From assembly GCA_002692965.1 (NCBI GenBank), contig NZNC01000016.1:111122-175121 (forward strand): a stretch of 64,000 bases of DNA. Direction: 5' to 3'. Positions within the stretch are counted from its first letter, which is position 1; each line of letters opens with the position of its first letter. The notes beneath the pieces were generated by a model that worked only from the letters and a program-made list of their open reading frames with translations, did no database searches and was not told the DNA's origin. This document shows, piece after piece, positions 27,967 through 36,439 of the stretch. The translations under genes were made by a program, and so were the position numbers. This stretch comes from Haliea sp. Lineage in GTDB: Bacteria; Pseudomonadota; Gammaproteobacteria; Pseudomonadales; Halieaceae.

Positions 27967-30282
27967 ATGAATCAGCGACGTCAACTAGCTTCCGCCCTGT
28001 GCCTGGCACTGGCATCAACCGCGTCCGGCTCGATCCTTGCCCAGGAACGTGCGGCCCTGGAAGAAGTCATCGTTACCGCCCAAAAACGCGAGGAAAACCT
28101 GCAGGCAGTCCCCCTGGCGATTACTGCACTGTCTTCCGCTGAACTGGAGATGCGCAATATCGAGGGGCTGGCGGACCTCAACGCAGTTGCCCCCAATGTC
28201 ATGTTCCGGGAGAACCCGGGGGCGCGACTGATTTCCTCCGTATCCATTCGCGGCAGTGCCAGCAATCAGCCGGCGATCTGGGTCGATTCTCCCATCGGTC
28301 TGTACCTGAACGGCATCTACCTGGGCAAGACTCAGGGCTCGGTGTTTGATGTCGTGGATATCGAGCGCGTGGAGGTGCTGCGCGGCCCCCAGGGTACCCT
28401 GTTTGGGCGCAACACCGAGGGGGGCGCCATCAACTTCGTGACCCGCCGGCCCTCGGGTGAATTCAGTGGCACCCTCAGCGGGGAAGTGGGCAATTACGAT
28501 CGCCGGGTCGCCCGGGTGCAGATGGATACGCCGCAATTCGGCATTGCCTCGGCCAGTATTGGTGCCCGCACCGAGCGCGCAGATGGCTGGGCGAAGAACC
28601 GTACCGGTCCGGACATGGGCTCCGAGGACAATGAGGCTTTCCGCCTGTCACTGATGCTCGAACCCAGTGATCGCCTGGTGGCGGTATATGACTTCGACTA
28701 CTCCAATGTGGATCAGACCCCGGTGCCGACCTCGCTGACGGCCCTCGAAGGCTGGACTGGAAGCTTCCCCAGCGTGTTTGGCGAGTTCCTGGGGGGCGCG
28801 ATTGAGCAGGCGGCGCGCCCCTACGTGACTACCGAGCGTCCCGATCGCGTTTCCACCAACACGGTTCCGGGACAGGACGGCCCCCTGGAGCGTAGCCGCA
28901 CGCGCTCCCATGCCTTGACTCTGGAGTACGACCTGACCGAGCAGGATCAGCTCAAGTATATCGGTGCCCATCGCACCATGACCTTCAATGACAGCCAGGA
29001 TATCGACGGCATGCCACTGGATGCCATTGAGGTGATTCCAGGCGCCCTGTCCTGGGGTATGTCGACCAATTACAACCGCGATACCGAGTACGACCAGACG
29101 TCCCACGAACTGCAGTGGATCGCCGACCGCGACACCCTCAACTGGGTGTTGGGGGCCTACTACTTCGAGGATGATGGCGAGACCCTGGGCAGCCAGCTGT
29201 TTACCCTGTTTGGCCAGCCGCCACAGCAGGTCAATTACGGGGCCGACACCGAAGCCTGGGCCTTGTTCGGACAGGTGGATTGGCGCTTTGCCGAGCAGTG
29301 GACTGCCACCCTGGGGGCCCGCTACACGGAAGAGAAGCGCAGCGGCTTCTCCCACCGCTACCTGACCGATGGCTTTGGCGGCAGTTTCGTCAGCGACCAG
29401 GGGCCCGGCCTGTTGCCGTATGTCAGCTACAGCGAGACCTTCGATGACACCTCGCCCATGGCGGCCCTGGCCTATGAGCTGACACCGGACATCAACTTCT
29501 ATGCCCGCGTGGCTCGCGGCTTCAAGAGCGGCGGCTTCAGCTCCGAAGTGGCTGATCCGGCGGTGAGCACACCCTTTGAGCCGCAGACTTCCCTGTCCAA
29601 GGAGATTGGCATGAAGTCCCAGTGGCTGGATGGCTCGCTGCGCCTGAACCTGGCGGTGTTCCACAATGCCATCGACGACCTGCAGATTTCCCAGCTACTG
29701 CCGGGTACCACACAGTCCCTGCTGACCAATGCCGGTGAGGCGGTCTACCAGGGCTTCGAGATGGAGTTTGCCTATCAGCTTTCCGAGAACTGGCGTCTGG
29801 CGGGCAACTACGGCTACCTGGATACCAGCTTCGACAAGTATCTGGACAATTCCTTCGCACCGGGCCGGCCGATCATTGATACCGCTTCCAACCGTCTGGC
29901 GCCCTATGCACCGGAGAACACGGTATCGGTGCAGCTGGAAGGTACCCTGGCGCAGCTGAACTTTGGTGAGCTGCGTCTGCTGATGGACTACAGCTACACC
30001 GACATGATGTATCTGTATGCGGTGAACAAGGACCTTTCGGCGCCGAATGCTGGCGGCAGCTACGTGAAGGGAATCGATGAAGTCCCCTCCACCCAGAATC
30101 TGAACATGCGCCTGCAGCTGGCGGATGTCCAGGTGGGTGATGGCACCATGGATTTCTCCTTCTTCGTGCGCAACCTCACCGACGAGGACGAGCGCATCCA
30201 GGGCATCGACTTCAGCATGTTCATGAACGGGACCTGGCAGGCTCCGCGCACCTACATGTTCACCGCTGCCTACAACTGGTAA
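27967..30282 (+). CDS. TonB-dependent receptor, non-siderophore type
   Basis: 771 residues. Signal peptide ending SGSILAQ, TonB-box-like EEVIVTAQKREENLQ, plug motifs VPLAITALSSAELE and VEVLRGPQGTLFGRNTEGGAINFVT, and a barrel ending in W. The TAQKRxENLQxVP signature marks the large family common in sphingomonads and marine Gammaproteobacteria that imports diverse organic substrates. No Fur box is visible upstream, unlike the other receptor here. Downstream esterase-like and anion-transporter genes suggest an organic acid, ester or lactone ligand. Confidence 0.9.
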   Translation: MNQRRQLASALCLALASTASGSILAQERAALEEVIVTAQKREENLQAVPLAITALSSAELEMRNIEGLADLNAVAPNVMFRENPGARLISSVSIRGSASNQPAIWVDSPIGLYLNGIYLGKTQGSVFDVVDIERVEVLRGPQGTLFGRNTEGGAINFVTRRPSGEFSGTLSGEVGNYDRRVARVQMDTPQFGIASASIGARTERADGWAKNRTGPDMGSEDNEAFRLSLMLEPSDRLVAVYDFDYSNVDQTPVPTSLTALEGWTGSFPSVFGEFLGGAIEQAARPYVTTERPDRVSTNTVPGQDGPLERSRTRSHALTLEYDLTEQDQLKYIGAHRTMTFNDSQDIDGMPLDAIEVIPGALSWGMSTNYNRDTEYDQTSHELQWIADRDTLNWVLGAYYFEDDGETLGSQLFTLFGQPPQQVNYGADTEAWALFGQVDWRFAEQWTATLGARYTEEKRSGFSHRYLTDGFGGSFVSDQGPGLLPYVSYSETFDDTSPMAALAYELTPDINFYARVARGFKSGGFSSEVADPAVSTPFEPQTSLSKEIGMKSQWLDGSLRLNLAVFHNAIDDLQISQLLPGTTQSLLTNAGEAVYQGFEMEFAYQLSENWRLAGNYGYLDTSFDKYLDNSFAPGRPIIDTASNRLAPYAPENTVSVQLEGTLAQLNFGELRLLMDYSYTDMMYLYAVNKDLSAPNAGGSYVKGIDEVPSTQNLNMRLQLADVQVGDGTMDFSFFVRNLTDEDERIQGIDFSMFMNGTWQAPRTYMFTAAYNW

Positions 30283-30303
30283 GGCAGGTTCCCTCCCTTC
30301 ACT

Positions 30304-30324
30304 CCCGGGGTGTCAGGCCCCGGG
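30304..30324 (+). other. stem-loop after the TonB receptor gene
   Basis: A 7-bp GC stem (CCCGGGG/CCCCGGG, 7-base loop) lies 21 bases past the receptor stop without a T-run. A second inverted repeat (GCCAGGG/CCCTGGC, 30366-30372 and 30385-30391) spans a TTTACA -35-like hexamer. These could attenuate or separately control the next gene. Confidence 0.35.
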
Positions 30325-30431
30325 GGCGTTTCCACCAGTCTGACAATCCGTCATTCCGAGGCGCCGCCAGGGTCTTTACAGCTGCCCTGGCACTGGGCAG
30401 GATGAGCCTGCCCCCGCGCCGAGGAAAATCC

Positions 30432-31493
30432 ATGACAATAACGCGCCTGCTTTGCCTCAGTCTGCTTGTTACATGTTTGCCCGCAGGGGCCGAAAGCGTC
30501 CCCTGCGAGCCTGCCGCGGGCATGCAGGTGGTTTGCGGCCTGGCAGCTCCCGAGGATCTGGTGCCGGCGCCCAACGGGCGCGACATCATTTTCGGCCAGA
30601 TGGCGGCCCCCGGTGGTCTGTTCCTGCTCGACCGACGCGATCACAGTGTGCATGCGCTGTTGGGCAAAGCTTCCACACCGGATGACGGTGAGTGGTGGGG
30701 CGCCGACAATTGCCGTACGCCACTCGAGGAGATACACGCCCACGGCCTGGATCTGCGCCAGCGGGAGGATGGCCGCTGGCAGTTGCTGGTGGTCAATCAC
30801 CATCTGCGCGAGTCAGTGGAGTTCTACGAGCTGCAGGACGCGCAAGCGGATCGTCCCTTGGTCCTCTGGCGCGGCTGTGCCGAGGCACCCCCCGAGGGCA
30901 ATCTGAACGACGTGGCGGGCCTGGCCGATGGCAGCCTGCTGGTGACCCACATGGCCGACCGGCGCAGTCCATTCTGGACGGTGGTGAAGTCGGTGCTGGG
31001 TGTCGATACCGGCTTTGTCTATCACTGGTCGCCGGAACAGGGTTTCCGGGCTCTGCCCGGCACCGAAGGGGAGCACCCCAACGGCATCCTGCTGGCGCCG
31101 GATGAGCACAGCTTCTACCTCAATGTGTATTTCGGCAATCAACTGCGCGAGCACGCATTGCCCGATGGCCAGCTGTTGCGCAGCCTGCCGGTGGAAAAGC
31201 CCGACAACAGCAGCTGGTCACCCCGGGGCACCCTGCTGGTGGCATCCCACCACGCCTCCCTGTGGCAACTCTTCCGCAGCCTGGAACAGCGCCACGATCA
31301 GCCCAGCCTGCTGCCGTTCTCGGTGCGTGAGGTCGACGTCCAGGGCTGGGAATCCCGGGTGCTGCTGGAGCACGAGGGCGCGCCGATGGGGGCCGGCACC
31401 GTGGCTCTGGAGCGCGGCGATAGCCTGTACATTGGGTCCTATGTGGGTGACCGCATGGTCTATCTGCGAAGCCCCGCGGCGGCTAGCCGATGA
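30432..31493 (+). CDS. secreted beta-propeller hydrolase, paraoxonase/SMP-30-like
   Basis: 353 residues with a signal peptide (LLCLSLLVTCLPAGA), so periplasmic or exported. Motifs such as EEIHAHGLDLRQ, EGNLNDVAGLADGSLLVTHM and GEHPNGILLAPDEHSFYLNVY resemble the calcium-binding Asn/Asp and His positions of paraoxonase/arylesterase and SMP-30 six-bladed propellers, which hydrolyse lactones and aryl esters. GAGEGGAxxN type details are not exact, so the substrate is unknown. GAGGA precedes the ATG. Its stop overlaps the transporter start as ATGA. Confidence 0.75.
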   Translation: MTITRLLCLSLLVTCLPAGAESVPCEPAAGMQVVCGLAAPEDLVPAPNGRDIIFGQMAAPGGLFLLDRRDHSVHALLGKASTPDDGEWWGADNCRTPLEEIHAHGLDLRQREDGRWQLLVVNHHLRESVEFYELQDAQADRPLVLWRGCAEAPPEGNLNDVAGLADGSLLVTHMADRRSPFWTVVKSVLGVDTGFVYHWSPEQGFRALPGTEGEHPNGILLAPDEHSFYLNVYFGNQLREHALPDGQLLRSLPVEKPDNSSWSPRGTLLVASHHASLWQLFRSLEQRHDQPSLLPFSVREVDVQGWESRVLLEHEGAPMGAGTVALERGDSLYIGSYVGDRMVYLRSPAAASR

Positions 31494-32866
31494 GCAGCTG
31501 GCGCAGCGCGCTGCTGTACGGCACTCCCCCGGCTGCCCTGGCACTGGCGGGATTGCTGCTGTGGGCAGGGCACGATAGCGAGATTGCGATTGTCGCCATG
31601 GTGGCGGTGTGGTGTGTGCTCTGGTGGGTCTTCGAGCCGGTACCAATCCCGGTGACTTCGCTGCTGCCGATTGCCCTGCTGCCCCTGCTGGGGGTGCTGA
31701 CACCCGCGGAGGTCGGCCAGGCCTATGGCTCGCCGTTGATCCTGCTCCTGCTGGGGGGCTTCCTGCTCTCCAAGGCGATGGAACACTCGGGCGCCCACCG
31801 CCGCATTGCCCTGGGGCTGGTGCGGGTGATCGGCGCCCACAGCGGGCGGCGTCTGGTGCTGGGCTTTATGGTCGCGGCGGCCACCCTGAGCATGTGGATT
31901 TCCAATACCGCGACGACCCTGATGCTGCTGCCGGTGGCGCTGGTGGTGCTCGAGGCCACCCGGGAACGGCGCGCGCTGTCAGTGCCGCTGCTGCTGGGGA
32001 TGGCCTACGCGGCCAGTGTCGGTGGCCTGGGCACACCGATTGGCACGCCCCCCAACCTGATCTTCATGCAGATCTACCAGCAGACAACCGGAGAGGCGGT
32101 GACCTTCAGCCAGTGGATGAGTTGGGGGCTGCCAGTGGTGTTGGTCCTGATTCCCCTGATGGCAGTCTTCCTCACCCGCTCCCTGCCGGGGCGCATCGAT
32201 GTGGACCTGCCCGAGGTGGGGCGGTGGCGCACCGAGGAGCGCCGGGTACTGGTCGTCTTCGCGTTGACGGCCCTGGCCTGGATCACCCGCGGCGAGCCCT
32301 TCGGTGGCTGGCAGGCCTGGCTGGGCCTGCCCCAGGCCAACGATGCCTCGGTGGCCCTGCTGGCGGTGGTGCTGATGTTTGTCATTCCCAACGGCAGGGG
32401 TGGTCGCCTGCTGGACTGGGAGCGGGCCAGCAGTATTCCCTGGGGCGTGCTGCTGCTGTTCGCCGGGGGCATCTGTCTGGCCCGTGGCTTTGAGTCTTCC
32501 GGGCTCAGCACGATCCTCGGCAACAGCCTCGCCGGTGTCACCGATATCCCCACCTTCTGGCTGCTGCTGAGCATTTGCCTGCTGGTAACCTTCATGACCG
32601 AGACCACCTCGAATACCGCCAGCGCGACACTGCTGATGCCGGTGCTGGCGGCGGCGGCCCTGGCGGCGGATCTGCCGCCAGAGCTGCTGATGGTGCCGGC
32701 GGCCATGAGTGCCAGCTGTGCCTTCATGCTGCCGGTGGCCACGGCGCCAAATACGGTGGTCTACAGCAGCGGCATGGTGACCACGTCCCAGATGGCCCGC
32801 GAGGGGTTGCTGATCAATCTGCTGGGTGCCCTGGTCATTGCCAGTCTGTGCTGGCTGATGTTGTAA
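31490..32866 (+). CDS. DASS-family anion:sodium symporter
   Basis: 458 residues with about 11-12 membrane helices. The paired SNT motifs of divalent-anion/sodium symporters are present (WISNTATTLMLLP and ETTSNTASATLLMP), along with GTPIGTPPNLIF. Family substrates are di- and tricarboxylates, sulfate or related anions. Translational overlap with the propeller hydrolase suggests that it imports the acid product of that enzyme; this is inference. Confidence 0.9.
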   Translation: MSSWRSALLYGTPPAALALAGLLLWAGHDSEIAIVAMVAVWCVLWWVFEPVPIPVTSLLPIALLPLLGVLTPAEVGQAYGSPLILLLLGGFLLSKAMEHSGAHRRIALGLVRVIGAHSGRRLVLGFMVAAATLSMWISNTATTLMLLPVALVVLEATRERRALSVPLLLGMAYAASVGGLGTPIGTPPNLIFMQIYQQTTGEAVTFSQWMSWGLPVVLVLIPLMAVFLTRSLPGRIDVDLPEVGRWRTEERRVLVVFALTALAWITRGEPFGGWQAWLGLPQANDASVALLAVVLMFVIPNGRGGRLLDWERASSIPWGVLLLFAGGICLARGFESSGLSTILGNSLAGVTDIPTFWLLLSICLLVTFMTETTSNTASATLLMPVLAAAALAADLPPELLMVPAAMSASCAFMLPVATAPNTVVYSSGMVTTSQMAREGLLINLLGALVIASLCWLML

Positions 32867-32960
32867 GGCACGAGGCGGGGGAAGGGGCGTGTTGAAAGGG
32901 GGTCGCGCGACGGCGGGCAGGGGAGGCAGGGTCGCCATGGGCCCTGCCTTGCGGCCGGAG

Positions 32961-33440
32961 TTACAGGGCCTCGAGCATGGTTTCGGCGGAGCTCACGTTG
33001 ACACCGGGGCCGTCTTCCACGTTCAGCTGCTTGACCACGCCGTCTTCCACCAGCATGGCGAAGCGCTGGCTGCGGGTGCCCAGGCCGAAACCGCTGGCGT
33101 CCATTTCCAGGCCCAGCTTCCTGGTGAATTCGGCGTTGCCGTCGCCCAGCATCAGCAGTTCCTCGGCGTTCTGGGATTTGCCCCAGGCGTCCATGACGAA
33201 GGCGTCGTTCACTGCCATGCAGGCGATGGTGTCCACACCCTTGGCCTTGATCTTGTCAGCGTTGACCACATAGCCGGGCAGGTGGGTAATGGTGCAGCCC
33301 GGGGTGAAGGCGCCGGGAACGGCGAACAGCACCACTTTCTTGCCTTTGAAAATCTCGTCGGTGGTGATGTCCACGGGGCCTTCCGTGCCCATGGTCTTGA
33401 GGGTGCAAGCGGGGATATTGTCGCCAACCTTGATGCTCAT
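32961..33440 (-). CDS. peroxiredoxin, Prx5 type
   Basis: 159 residues, the usual size for atypical Prx5 (redoxin domain). The peroxidatic site is in PGAFTPGCTITHLPGY; the usual PTC is PGC here. NDAFVMDAWGK and GLGTRSQRFAMLVEDG are further signatures. It reduces organic peroxides and H2O2 using thioredoxin or glutaredoxin. The ATG with AAGGAG upstream was chosen; the frame is open for another 264 codons upstream without family similarity. Confidence 0.93.
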   Translation of the reverse strand: MSIKVGDNIPACTLKTMGTEGPVDITTDEIFKGKKVVLFAVPGAFTPGCTITHLPGYVVNADKIKAKGVDTIACMAVNDAFVMDAWGKSQNAEELLMLGDGNAEFTRKLGLEMDASGFGLGTRSQRFAMLVEDGVVKQLNVEDGPGVNVSSAETMLEAL

Positions 33441-33485
33441 GTGGTGCTCCTTGCTGTCTTGGGAACTGTCAGCGGATGATAGCAG

Positions 33486-34142
33486 ATGAATGAAGCCCTG
33501 CATTGCCCTCTCTGCGGTGGCGGGGCCAGCGCCGGGGACTTTCACCGGGACCGGCGCCGCCCCTACCGACAGTGTGGGACCTGCCAGCTGGTCTTTGTGC
33601 CGCCGGCCTGGCTCCTGGGTGCAGAGGGTGAGAAGGCGGAGTACGACCTGCACCGGAACGCGGTGGACGACCCGGGTTATCGCAGATTCCTGTCGCGCCT
33701 GGCGGCGCCCCTGCTGCAACGCCTGCCAGCGGCCAGCGCAGGCCTGGATTTTGGCTGTGGTCCCGGCCCGGCGCTGGCGGCCATGCTGGAGGAGGCGGGA
33801 CACCGGGTGGCGCTCTACGACCTGTTCTATCATGCTGATATTGCGGTGTGGCGCGAGTGCTACGACTTCATCACGGCCACCGAGGTGGTGGAGCACCTGC
33901 ATGCACCGGGTGCGGAACTCGATCGGCTGTGGGCACACCTGCGCCCGGGGGGGTGGCTGGGCGTCATGACCAAGTTGGTGCGCGACCGCGAGGCCTTCGC
34001 CGGCTGGCATTACAAGAATGACCCGACCCATGTGTGCTTTTTCAGTCGCCAGACCTGGCAGTGGTGGGCGGCACGGCAGGGCACGGTGGCGGAGTTTGTC
34101 GCCGCCGATGCTCTGCTGCTGCGCAAGCCGCCGCCAGCCTGA
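33486..34142 (+). CDS. class I SAM-dependent methyltransferase with N-terminal zinc-binding motif
   Basis: 218 residues. An N-terminal double Cys pair (CPLCGG and CGTC) resembles the zinc knuckle of some methyltransferases. Motif I is LDFGCGPGPALA near residue 88, followed by EVVEHLHAPGAEL (post-motif typical of class I enzymes) and HLRPGGWLGVMT. The substrate is unknown. Divergent from the peroxiredoxin gene with 45 bases between starts. Confidence 0.88.
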   Translation: MNEALHCPLCGGGASAGDFHRDRRRPYRQCGTCQLVFVPPAWLLGAEGEKAEYDLHRNAVDDPGYRRFLSRLAAPLLQRLPAASAGLDFGCGPGPALAAMLEEAGHRVALYDLFYHADIAVWRECYDFITATEVVEHLHAPGAELDRLWAHLRPGGWLGVMTKLVRDREAFAGWHYKNDPTHVCFFSRQTWQWWAARQGTVAEFVAADALLLRKPPPA

Positions 34143-34186
34143 GCCGGCGGCGGCCCCGAGCCAGTCGCGCGCGACCCGGGGCAGCT

Positions 34187-35029
34187 TCAGAAATTGAAGC
34201 CGTTGCCGGTGACCACCGGCACATTGGTCCACAGGTCATTGGGGTCGCGGTACCAGCCCGCCGCCGCCAGGGCGCCGCCGTCCAGGTTGATGGTGGCACC
34301 CGTGACCCAGGCCGACAGCTCCGAGGCCAGGAAGAGAGCGCAACCTGCGGCGTCCTCGGGACGGCCGAAGCGCTCCAGCGGGATCCAGCGGCGCGTATGC
34401 GCCTGGTGTTCCTCGGCGATCAGCTCCGAGGGGCGCACCTGGGCGGTTTCCGTGGTCTCCGGCGCAATGGCATTCACGCGAATGCCGGCGGGTCCCAGTT
34501 CCAGTGCCAGGCTGCGGGTGAAGCCGGTAATGGCATGCTTGCAGGCGCAGTAGGTGGTGACGTTGGGGATGCCGCGGAAAGCCTCGATGGAGGAAATGCT
34601 GATGATGCTGCCCCCGCGGCCGCGCTTGCGCAGCAGCGGGATGGCGGCGTGGCTGACCAGGAAGACCGATTTCAGGTTGACTGCGTAAACCTGTTCAATC
34701 TCCTCGTCACTGAGGTCTTCGAAGGGTTTCACGATGCCCAGGAAATCCCCCACATTGTTGACCAGGATGTCCAGACCGCCAAAGCGCTCATCCACCGCGG
34801 CCAGGGTGCGGTCCACATCCGCGCGACGGGTGACATCCGCCTGCACCGCAAGGGTCTCGATACCGCGGGCAGTAAGCGCCTGTTCGGTGTCGCGCAGGCG
34901 CTCTGGGTCAATCTCGGCGATCGCGACCGCCGCGCCGCGCTGGCCAAAGGCCTCGGCGATGGCGCGGCCAATGCCGGCGCCACCGCCGGTCACGAGTATG
35001 CACTTGCCACTGAAATCCAGGTCGTTCAT
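34187..35029 (-). CDS. SDR-family oxidoreductase
   Basis: 280 residues. The NAD(P)-binding TGGGAGIG (14-21), NNVGDF (NNAG equivalent), catalytic Ser in SISSIEAF and Tyr-Lys in YCACK are all present, as in classical short-chain dehydrogenases. FGRPEDAAGCALFLASE and ATINLDGGALA near the C terminus are typical. The acidic residue after strand 2 (AEIDPE) suggests NAD rather than NADP. The substrate is unknown. Confidence 0.9.
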   Translation of the reverse strand: MNDLDFSGKCILVTGGGAGIGRAIAEAFGQRGAAVAIAEIDPERLRDTEQALTARGIETLAVQADVTRRADVDRTLAAVDERFGGLDILVNNVGDFLGIVKPFEDLSDEEIEQVYAVNLKSVFLVSHAAIPLLRKRGRGGSIISISSIEAFRGIPNVTTYCACKHAITGFTRSLALELGPAGIRVNAIAPETTETAQVRPSELIAEEHQAHTRRWIPLERFGRPEDAAGCALFLASELSAWVTGATINLDGGALAAAGWYRDPNDLWTNVPVVTGNGFNF

Positions 35030-35107
35030 GGCGCTGTCCTCTCTCCTGATTGTTGTTGTGGGCTACCGGTATACCATGGCGTGCATGGCGCCCCCCAGCG
35101 CGGGCCC

Positions 35108-35120
35108 ATCGGCGGCCGAT
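35108..35120. promoter_or_regulatory. palindrome between SDR and RND adaptor genes
   Basis: ATCGGC-G-GCCGAT is a perfect 13-base odd palindrome in the 222-base divergent region, about 80 bases before the SDR start and 131 before the adaptor start. It is short and GC-rich, so chance occurrence is possible. Confidence 0.3.
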
Positions 35121-35251
35121 GATGTGGCGTCGGAGTCTGCATTATTGAGCCTGCAGGCGGCACAGACCGAGCATCGATCGGGCGGCATTCCGTCACAGCG
35201 GCAGGGCTTGAGCGGCGCTATCATGGGGGGCTCTAGCAGCCGGTTGCAGAG

Positions 35252-36439
35252 GTGCGCCGCGTGACATCCGCTTCCATTCTGACACGACGCCCGGTGTTGG
35301 CTGCCGCTGTGGCACTGCTCGCAGGGCTGGCGCTGGCGTGGCTACTGCTGGTTGGCAGGCCAGCGCCGGCGCCCGAGATCCCCGCAGCGCCCCCGCCACC
35401 ACAGGTCGATGTCCTCGTCGCCGAGCCCGGCAGCCGGCGGCTGACTGTCTATTCCCAGGGCAGCGCGCAGGCGCAGCGGGAAATCGACCTGGTCAGCCGG
35501 GTGGCTGGCACGGTGGACACCGTGGCTGACAGTTTTGCCGATGGCGCCGCCTTTGCCGCCGGGGAAGCCCTGGTCACGCTGGAGTCGGTGGACTACGAGA
35601 TTGCCGTGACGGCGGCCGAGTCGCGTCTCGCCGAGGCCAAGCGGCTGCTGGCGGAGGAAAAGGGGCGCGCGCGACAGGCGCGTCGCGAGTGGCGGGACCT
35701 GGGCAACCTGGAGGCAAATGCGCTGTTCCTGCGCGAGCCGCAGGTGGCCGCGGCGCAAGCTGCGGTGGAGGCTGCTTCCGCCGAGCTTCGCCGCGCCCGG
35801 CTGGACCTGTCGCGCACGCGTATCTCGGCGCCATTTGCCGGGCGCATTCTCAGCCGCGGGGTCAATATCGGCCAATACATCACCCCCGGCACGCCGGTGG
35901 CGCGGGTTTACGCCAGCGCCGCGGTGGAAGTACAGCTGCCGCTGACCAATCGGCAGCTGGCCCTGGTCGACCTGCCCCTGGGGGGATATGAGGAGGCGGG
36001 CCCCGAGGTGATGCTGTCCGCGACCCTCGCCGGGGAGCGCCGGACCTGGCGGGGCAGGCTGGTCAGGACGGCGGCCAGTGTCGACCCCCAGAGCCGGGTG
36101 CTGTACGCCATCGTCGAGGTACCCGAGCCCCTGGCCGCGCCTTTCCCGCTGCTGCCCGGTGTATTCGTCGAGGCGGCGATTCCCGGGCGCCCCCTGGCCG
36201 ATGTCGTGACGTTGCCGCGCAGCGCCCTGCGCAACGATGACAGCGTCTGGGTGGTGGATGCCAAGGACCGCCTGCAGCCACGGGCCGTCAGTGTGCTGCA
36301 CAGTGGCCGCAGCGGCGCCACCGTGCGCGGCCTGCGCCCCGGTGAGCGCGTGCTGCTGCGCGAGCCTGCAGTCGCCGTGGCCGGCATGGCCGTCACTCCC
36401 CGGGAAGTCCCTGCTGACGTGGACGGAGTCTCCGGGTGA
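35252..36439 (+). CDS. RND efflux periplasmic adaptor (membrane fusion protein)
   Basis: 395 residues. An N-terminal membrane anchor (VLAAAVALLAGLALAWLLLVG), a lipoyl-like half (ASRVAGTVDTVADSF type), a short coiled-coil hairpin rich in A, E and R (about residues 120-185), then RTRISAPFAGRILSRGVNIGQYI and a beta-barrel part. It links an RND pump to an outer-membrane channel. GTG start, with another GTG 9 bases later. The stop overlaps the permease ATG as TGATG. No outer-membrane channel gene is nearby. Confidence 0.92.
   Translation: MRRVTSASILTRRPVLAAAVALLAGLALAWLLLVGRPAPAPEIPAAPPPPQVDVLVAEPGSRRLTVYSQGSAQAQREIDLVSRVAGTVDTVADSFADGAAFAAGEALVTLESVDYEIAVTAAESRLAEAKRLLAEEKGRARQARREWRDLGNLEANALFLREPQVAAAQAAVEAASAELRRARLDLSRTRISAPFAGRILSRGVNIGQYITPGTPVARVYASAAVEVQLPLTNRQLALVDLPLGGYEEAGPEVMLSATLAGERRTWRGRLVRTAASVDPQSRVLYAIVEVPEPLAAPFPLLPGVFVEAAIPGRPLADVVTLPRSALRNDDSVWVVDAKDRLQPRAVSVLHSGRSGATVRGLRPGERVLLREPAVAVAGMAVTPREVPADVDGVSG

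Noticed and set aside
33441..34232. The 264-codon upstream extension of the peroxiredoxin frame.
   Set aside because: It runs through the methyltransferase on the other strand and does not resemble peroxiredoxins; an ATG with AAGGAG starts the real protein.
36436..36438. GTG three bases before the chosen RND permease start.
   Set aside because: Either gives nearly the same protein; the ATG within TGATG fits translational coupling better.
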